NCBI RefSeq assembly: GCF_003024195.1
Contig: NZ_KZ679039.1
Span: 224,187 to 288,186, forward strand
Direction: 5' to 3'
DNA from: Streptomyces dioscori
GTDB lineage: Bacteria > Actinomycetota > Actinomycetes > Streptomycetales > Streptomycetaceae
DNA: 64,000 nucleotides
A program made the translations under genes and the position numbers. The notes under the pieces are model-generated. The model was given only the letters and a program-made list of their open reading frames with translations, had not been told where the DNA came from and did no database searches. Below, piece after piece: positions 59,849 to 64,000 of the stretch (the first letter of the stretch is position 1; every line of letters begins with the position of its first letter).

Positions 59849-60838
59849 TCAGCGGAATGTTCGGCGGTAGGACGTGGGGGTTACTCCCAGGGCCGACTGG
59901 AGGTGCTGACGCATCGACTGCGCCGTGCCGAACCCCGCGTCCGCCGCGACCTGGTCCATCGACAGGTCCGTGGACTCCAGGAGATGCCGGGCCCGTTCGA
60001 CCCGCTGCTGCGTGAGCCACTGGCCGGGGCTCACCCCCGCCTCCTCCCGGAACCGCCGCGTGAACGTCCGTACCGACATCGCCTCCTGCGCGGCCATGTC
60101 CCGCAGCTGGATCGGCTCGTGCAACCGGCTCAGCGCCCACGCGCGTGCCCCGATCGTGGTGGCCAACTGCGGTTCGGGCACGGGCCGTTCGATGTACTGG
60201 GCCTGCCCTCCGTCCCGGTGCGGAGGCACCACCGTGCGCCGGGCCACCTCGTTGGCGACAGCGGTCCCGTGGTCGCGGCGCACGATGTGGATGCACAGGT
60301 CGATGCCCGCCGCGACCCCGGCCGAGGTCAGCACGTCGCCGTCGTCGATGAACAGCACGTCCGCGTCGACCCGCACCTTCGGGAAGAGGCGCTGGAAGTG
60401 TTCGGCGGACGCCCAGTGCGTGGTCGCCGGGCGCCCGTCGAGCAGCCCGGCGGCGGCCAGCACGTACCCGCCCGTGCAGATGGAGACGAGCCGGGTGCCC
60501 GGCCGGACCAGGGCGAGGGCCGCGGCCAGTTCCTCGGTGAGCACGCCCTCGTCGTGGACCGGGCCCAGCTCGTACGAGGCCGGGACGACCACGGTGTCGG
60601 CGGTGGCCAGGGCCTCCGGGCCGTTCTCGACCAGGACGGAGAAGTCGGCGTCCGTCCTGACCGGGCCCGGCGGCCGGACGGAGCAGGTGACGATCTCGTA
60701 CAGGCTGCGGCCCCGGGCGTCCTTGGCGCGTCCGAAGATGCGCTGCGGGATGCCCAGCTCGAAGGGGAGGAGGCCGTCCAGGGCGAGGACGACGACGCGG
60801 TGCCGAGGGGGCGGGGAGTCCGGCCTGTTCGTACCCAT
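59849..60838 (-). CDS. GlxA-family AraC-type transcriptional regulator
   Basis: A 329-residue regulator with an N-terminal DJ-1/PfpI-like domain (VVVLALDGLLPFELGIPQRIFG; SICTGGYVLAAAGLL with the elbow cysteine) and a C-terminal AraC HTH pair (LRDMAAQEAMSVRTFTRRFREEAGVSPGQWL; MDQVAADAGFGTAQSMRQHLQ). It probably senses a metabolite through the DJ-1-like domain. Divergent from the MFS gene at 60910, which it may regulate. Confidence 0.94.
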   Translation of the reverse strand: MGTNRPDSPPPRHRVVVLALDGLLPFELGIPQRIFGRAKDARGRSLYEIVTCSVRPPGPVRTDADFSVLVENGPEALATADTVVVPASYELGPVHDEGVLTEELAAALALVRPGTRLVSICTGGYVLAAAGLLDGRPATTHWASAEHFQRLFPKVRVDADVLFIDDGDVLTSAGVAAGIDLCIHIVRRDHGTAVANEVARRTVVPPHRDGGQAQYIERPVPEPQLATTIGARAWALSRLHEPIQLRDMAAQEAMSVRTFTRRFREEAGVSPGQWLTQQRVERARHLLESTDLSMDQVAADAGFGTAQSMRQHLQSALGVTPTSYRRTFR

Positions 60839-60909
60839 GGCCCGATCCTAGCGAATGCTGTCCTTCGGGCCACTCGTTCGGGGAGGGCCGAGGACGGAAG
60901 CTCGGTGAC

Positions 60910-62280
60910 GTGACCCAGACAACCGACGCCGCGAGCGAGACGGCACCCGTGCGGGACCCCGAAGCCGGCAGCCAGGATCCCGGAACCGGCGGGGTCGGGC
61001 GTCGCCGGCGTACACGCGTGCACCGGGCCTGGTTCGTCGCCGCCGTCACCTTCGTGACGATCATCGGCGCGGCGGCCTTCCGCTCCCTGCCCGGCCTGCT
61101 GATCGACCCGCTGCACGACGAGTTCGACTGGTCGCGCGGCACGATCGGGCTCGCGGTCTCCGTCAACCTCGCGCTGTACGGGCTGACGGCGCCGTTCGCC
61201 GCCGCGCTCATGGACCGGTTCGGCATCCGGCGGGTCGTCGCGCTCGCGCTCGTCGTGATCGCGGTCGGCTCCGGCGCCACCGTGTGGATGACCGAGGCCT
61301 GGCAGCTGCTGCTGTGCTGGGGGCTGCTCGTGGGCCTGGGCTCCGGCTCGATGGCCCTCGCGTTCGCCGCGACCGTCACCAACCGCTGGTTCACCGAGCG
61401 GCGCGGCCTCGTCACCGGCATCCTCACCGCCGCCTCGGCCTCCGGCCAGCTGATCTTCCTGCCCGTACTGTCGTGGATCGTCTCGGAGCACAGCTGGCGC
61501 CCGGCCGCCGTGACCGTGGCCCTGGCGGCGCTCGCGGTCGTGCCGTTCGTCTGGCTGCTGCTGCGCGACCATCCGGCGGACGTGGGCCTCAAGCCGTACG
61601 GGGCGACCGAGTTCGTCGAGAAGCCGCCGCCCGTGCCGGGAGCCGCGCGCCGAGCGCTGAACGTCCTTTTCTCCGCAGCGCGCACCGGGCCCTTCTGGCT
61701 GCTCGCGGGGACCTTCGCGATCTGCGGCGCCTCGACGAACGGCCTGATCCAGACCCACTTCGTGCCCGCCGCCCACGACCACGGCATGCCCATCACGGCG
61801 GCGGCCTCGCTGCTCGCCGTCATCGGGGTCTTCGACGTCGTCGGCACGATCGCCTCCGGCTGGTTCACGGACCGCTTCGACCCGCGCCGGCTGCTGGCGG
61901 TCTACTACGCCCTGCGCGGTGTCTCGCTCCTCTTCCTCCCGCTGCTGCTCGGCCCCTCGGTGCATCCGCCGATGGTCTTCTTCATCGTCTTCTACGGGCT
62001 CGACTGGGTCGCCACCGTCCCGCCCACCATCGCCCTGTGCCGCGACCGGTTCGGCGACGACAGCGCCATCGTCTTCGGGTGGGTCCTCGCCTCCCACCAG
62101 GTCGGGGCGGCACTGGTCGCCTTCCTCGGCGGTGTGGCCCGCGACGCCTTCGGCTCGTACAACGTCATGTGGTACGCCTCCGGGGCGCTGTGCGCCGTGG
62201 CGGCGCTGATGGCGCTGGTGATCCGGCGCGGGGTGGTGCCGGGGGAGGTCGCGCTCGCCCCGAACGCGGCTCGGTCCTAG
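60910..62280 (+). CDS. MFS transporter
   Basis: A 456-residue major-facilitator protein with twelve hydrophobic helices in two halves (first helix HRAWFVAAVTFVTIIGAAAF; second half starts near ARTGPFWLLAGTFAICGAS). The cytoplasmic loop ALMDRFGIRRV matches the G-x3-D-R-x-G-R/R-R-type signature. Probably imports or exports an organic acid or related compound of the catabolic region. GTG 60910 has GGAAG. Divergent from the GlxA gene. Confidence 0.92.
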   Translation: MTQTTDAASETAPVRDPEAGSQDPGTGGVGRRRRTRVHRAWFVAAVTFVTIIGAAAFRSLPGLLIDPLHDEFDWSRGTIGLAVSVNLALYGLTAPFAAALMDRFGIRRVVALALVVIAVGSGATVWMTEAWQLLLCWGLLVGLGSGSMALAFAATVTNRWFTERRGLVTGILTAASASGQLIFLPVLSWIVSEHSWRPAAVTVALAALAVVPFVWLLLRDHPADVGLKPYGATEFVEKPPPVPGAARRALNVLFSAARTGPFWLLAGTFAICGASTNGLIQTHFVPAAHDHGMPITAAASLLAVIGVFDVVGTIASGWFTDRFDPRRLLAVYYALRGVSLLFLPLLLGPSVHPPMVFFIVFYGLDWVATVPPTIALCRDRFGDDSAIVFGWVLASHQVGAALVAFLGGVARDAFGSYNVMWYASGALCAVAALMALVIRRGVVPGEVALAPNAARS

Positions 62281-62286
62281 ACGGTG

Positions 62287-62934
62287 TCAGGGCGTGAAGT
62301 GGCCGAAGCCGCCGCGGTGGAAGAGGAGGGGGGCGTCGCCGTTGCCTTCGGGGGCGGGGCCGGGGCCGGGGTCGGGGGCGGGGTCGGGTGTGCCCAGGGC
62401 GTTCACCCTGCCCACCACGATCAGGTGGTCGCCGCCGGGGTGGACCGCGTGGACGGTGCAGTCGATCCACGCCGTGACGCCGGACAGACGGGGCGAACCG
62501 GAGACCGGCGACGGCTCGTGGGCGACCCCCGCGAACTTGTCCGAGCCGCTCACCGCGAAGCGGCGGCACAGGTCGCCCTGGTGCGCGCCGAGGACGTTCA
62601 CGCAGAAGACGCCCGCGCGGGCGATACGCGGCCAGGTCGTGGACGTGCGCGCGACCATGAACGCGATCAGGGGCGGGTCGAGGGAGAGCGCGGCGAAGGA
62701 CTGACAGGCGAAGCCGGCAGGGGTGGTGTCCGGGGCGGTGGCCGGAGCCGGGGCTGTGATGACGGTGACGCCCGTTGCGAAGTTTCCCAGTACGCGGCGG
62801 AATTCGGCCGGGTCGACCGGTGCGCGTTCGTCGTCGCCGACCGCCCGCAGGTCCGGGCGCGGGAGCGGTTCGACCGGTCCCGCGGTCATCGGCTCTCCGG
62901 CCGACCTCAGGTAGCGGACGGCTGCCGCGGCCAT
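62287..62934 (-). CDS. Flavin reductase family protein
   Basis: About 215 residues, a FMN-binding split-barrel flavin reductase. VLGNFATGVTVITA and GFACQSFAALSLDPPLIAFMV are typical of this family, which supplies reduced flavin to two-component monooxygenases. No partner oxygenase is in the window. Frames open at 62961, but a shared operator ends only five bases from it (62966), so the start at 62934 (operator-to-start 31 bases, matching the other sites) is preferred; 62889 is possible too. Confidence 0.85.
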   Translation of the reverse strand: MAAAAVRYLRSAGEPMTAGPVEPLPRPDLRAVGDDERAPVDPAEFRRVLGNFATGVTVITAPAPATAPDTTPAGFACQSFAALSLDPPLIAFMVARTSTTWPRIARAGVFCVNVLGAHQGDLCRRFAVSGSDKFAGVAHEPSPVSGSPRLSGVTAWIDCTVHAVHPGGDHLIVVGRVNALGTPDPAPDPGPGPAPEGNGDAPLLFHRGGFGHFTP

Positions 62935-62965
62935 TCCTGCGTGTCCCATCACACCGTCCATTGAA

Positions 62966-62982
62966 GGTGACGGGGCGTCAGA
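62966..62982 (-). promoter_or_regulatory. Operator (GGTGACGGGGCGTCAGA) before flavin reductase
   Basis: TGACG/CGTCA dyad in a 17-base match to the TCTGACGGNNCGTCAGA consensus (14 of 15 defined bases or near it). It lies 31 bases before the chosen flavin reductase start. Confidence 0.55.
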
Positions 62983-63013
62983 TGGGAAGGCCTGCGCCGG
63001 CGTTCGGCGGTGT

Positions 63014-63793
63014 TCAGTGGCCCGTGAAGTTCGGGGGGCGGCGCTCCACGAACGCCGTTACGCCTTCTGTGGCGTCCGAAGTGGTCATGTTGATCTCCTG
63101 GGCGGAGGCCTCGGCGGTGAACGCGGTGGCGCGGCCGGAGTCCAGGGAAGCGTTCACCAACTGCTTGGTGAAGGCCAGGGAACGGGTGGGGCCGGTGGCG
63201 AGACGTTCGGCCCAGGAGCGGGCAGTCTTCTCCAGATCCTCGTCCGGGACCACGCGGTTGACCAGGCCGAGGCGGTGGGCGTCCACGGCGGTGAGGGCGT
63301 CGCCGAAGAACATCAGCTCCTTCGCCCGGTGGAGACCGATCAGACGAGGGAGGAGATAGGCGCCGCCGCCGTCGGGGACGAGGCCACGGCGGGCGAACAC
63401 CTCGATGAATCTGGCCGATTCCGCGGCGAGGATCAGGTCGCAGGCGTAGGCGAGGTGGGCGCCCAGGCCGGCCGCGGTGCCGTTCACTGCGGCGATCACC
63501 GGTTTCTCGCAGTCCAGGACTGCGGCGATGAGGCGCTGGGCGCCATCCTTTATGACGCGGGACACGTCTCCTGGGAGGCGGTCCTCGGGGGGTGGGCCGC
63601 CGCGGAGGTCTGCGCCTGTGCAGAAGCCCTTGCCGGTGGCTGTGAGGACGACTGCGCGGGTGGTCGCGTCTGCCGACGCGGTCTTCAGGAGGTGGATGAG
63701 CTCTTCCCGTTGCTCGGGGGTGATGGCGTTCATGACGGCGGGGCGGTTGAGGGTGATCCAGGAGACGTTCTTTTCGAGGGTGTGGGTGATCAT
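63014..63793 (-). CDS. Enoyl-CoA hydratase/isomerase family protein
   Basis: A 259-residue crotonase-fold protein. GKGFCTGADLRGGP and NGTAAGLGAHLAYACDLILAAE form the oxyanion-hole framework; FARRGLVPDGGGAYLLPRLIG is the catalytic-loop region. ATG 63793 is chosen over the frame that extends to the window edge, as the upstream region is dispersed repeat. It is convergent with nothing and belongs to the acyl-CoA region by type; it is not in the shared-operator list. Confidence 0.93.
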   Translation of the reverse strand: MITHTLEKNVSWITLNRPAVMNAITPEQREELIHLLKTASADATTRAVVLTATGKGFCTGADLRGGPPPEDRLPGDVSRVIKDGAQRLIAAVLDCEKPVIAAVNGTAAGLGAHLAYACDLILAAESARFIEVFARRGLVPDGGGAYLLPRLIGLHRAKELMFFGDALTAVDAHRLGLVNRVVPDEDLEKTARSWAERLATGPTRSLAFTKQLVNASLDSGRATAFTAEASAQEINMTTSDATEGVTAFVERRPPNFTGH

Positions 63794-63860
63794 GGGGGCT
63801 CCGGGGGTGGGTTTGTGGGTGCGGGTCCGGTGGGGGGCCGGTGCGGGTCGGTGGGGGCTT

Positions 63861-64000
63861 GTCGCGCAGTTCCCCGCGCCCCCAAAGGCAAAAGATTGCG
63901 CCGTTCCTCGCGCCCCTGAGGGGGTGGGGCCTGTCGGTGGTGTGTTGGGTGCGGGGTCGGTGGGGGTTGGCCGCGCCGTTCCCCGCGCCCCTAAAGGCAA
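63861..64000 (-). repeat. Dispersed element, three copies to window edge
   Basis: Cores at about 63863, 63898 and 63974, all minus orientation, with CTAAAGGCAA or AAAGGCAAAAGATT tails. The last reaches the window end. Confidence 0.85.

Noticed and set aside
59727..61868. 713-codon minus-strand frame
   Set aside because: It runs across the GlxA and MFS genes; composition typical of shadow frames.

Overview
The window is high-GC actinobacterial chromosome and almost certainly Streptomyces. The evidence is strong G/C bias at third codon positions, frequent GTG starts, ATGA/GTGA translational coupling, a conservon (cvn-type operon), an HTH(DUF5753)/DUF397/anti-sigma-like ATPase locus and a DmdR1-type iron regulator. 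Several genes match core genes I know from S. coelicolor: serC, cinnamate:CoA ligase, citrate synthase 2, pdxH, dmdR1 and purU. I read it as a chromosomal-arm-proximal or core segment with no prophage, transposase, CRISPR array, rRNA or tRNA that I can see.

Layout. 1-2.5 kb: a WhiJ-like regulatory locus (ATPase, HTH, DUF397, DUF6879) with a decayed second HTH gene. 2.6-4.1 kb: serC with a strong terminator, and a small membrane protein. 4.2-7.1 kb: a large HTH-NACHT-LRR-like STAND protein. 7.4-11.7 kb: a conservon (cvnA, cvnB, cvnC plus a CYP157-like P450) that lacks the usual GTPase gene and has a P450 remnant behind it. 12-16.4 kb: a FAD/Fe-S dehydrogenase fusion and an EamA transporter. 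16.6-27.2 kb: one long operon for acyl-CoA/terpenoid-type catabolism (DinB-like protein, AtuA-like protein, biotin-dependent carboxylase, acyl-CoA dehydrogenase, CoA ligase, enoyl-CoA hydratase, TetR regulator). 27.3-31.5 kb: pdxH, citrate synthase 2, a tiny convergent RNA gene encoding a possible 12-residue peptide, and a PAS protein. 31.6-35 kb: SIS-domain protein, dmdR1 and an alpha/beta hydrolase. 35-44.5 kb: ABC exporter, prim-pol-like protein, NsdA-like TPR regulator, a disordered membrane-anchored protein, a lipoprotein binding protein and a conserved hypothetical. 44.6-48.9 kb: purU, an ECF sigma/anti-sigma pair, a STAS antagonist and an EF-hand protein. 48.9-63.8 kb: a second acyl-CoA catabolic region (acyl-CoA synthetase, amidohydrolase, three acyl-CoA dehydrogenases, cyclase, SDR, Zn-dehydrogenase, GlxA regulator, MFS transporter, flavin reductase, enoyl-CoA hydratase), interrupted by one anti-sigma-like ATPase.

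How the genes work together. The second catabolic region appears to be one regulon. A shared palindrome close to TCTGACGGNNCGTCAGA lies 20-35 bases before five of its start codons, and the first catabolic operon has its own different palindrome. Two families of non-coding structure run through the window. One is a dispersed element with core GCGC(A/C)GTTCCCCGCGCCCC, about 28 copies, mostly behind genes and sometimes paired into very long hairpins. The other is a set of arrays with a strict 9-base period in gene junctions and in one coding region.

The observations I would check first are the small RNA/peptide gene at about 29.56-29.81 kb, the GTPase-less conservon, the HTH-NACHT protein and the shared-operator regulon. 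All functions are read from sequence motifs and remembered family knowledge; nothing was searched.
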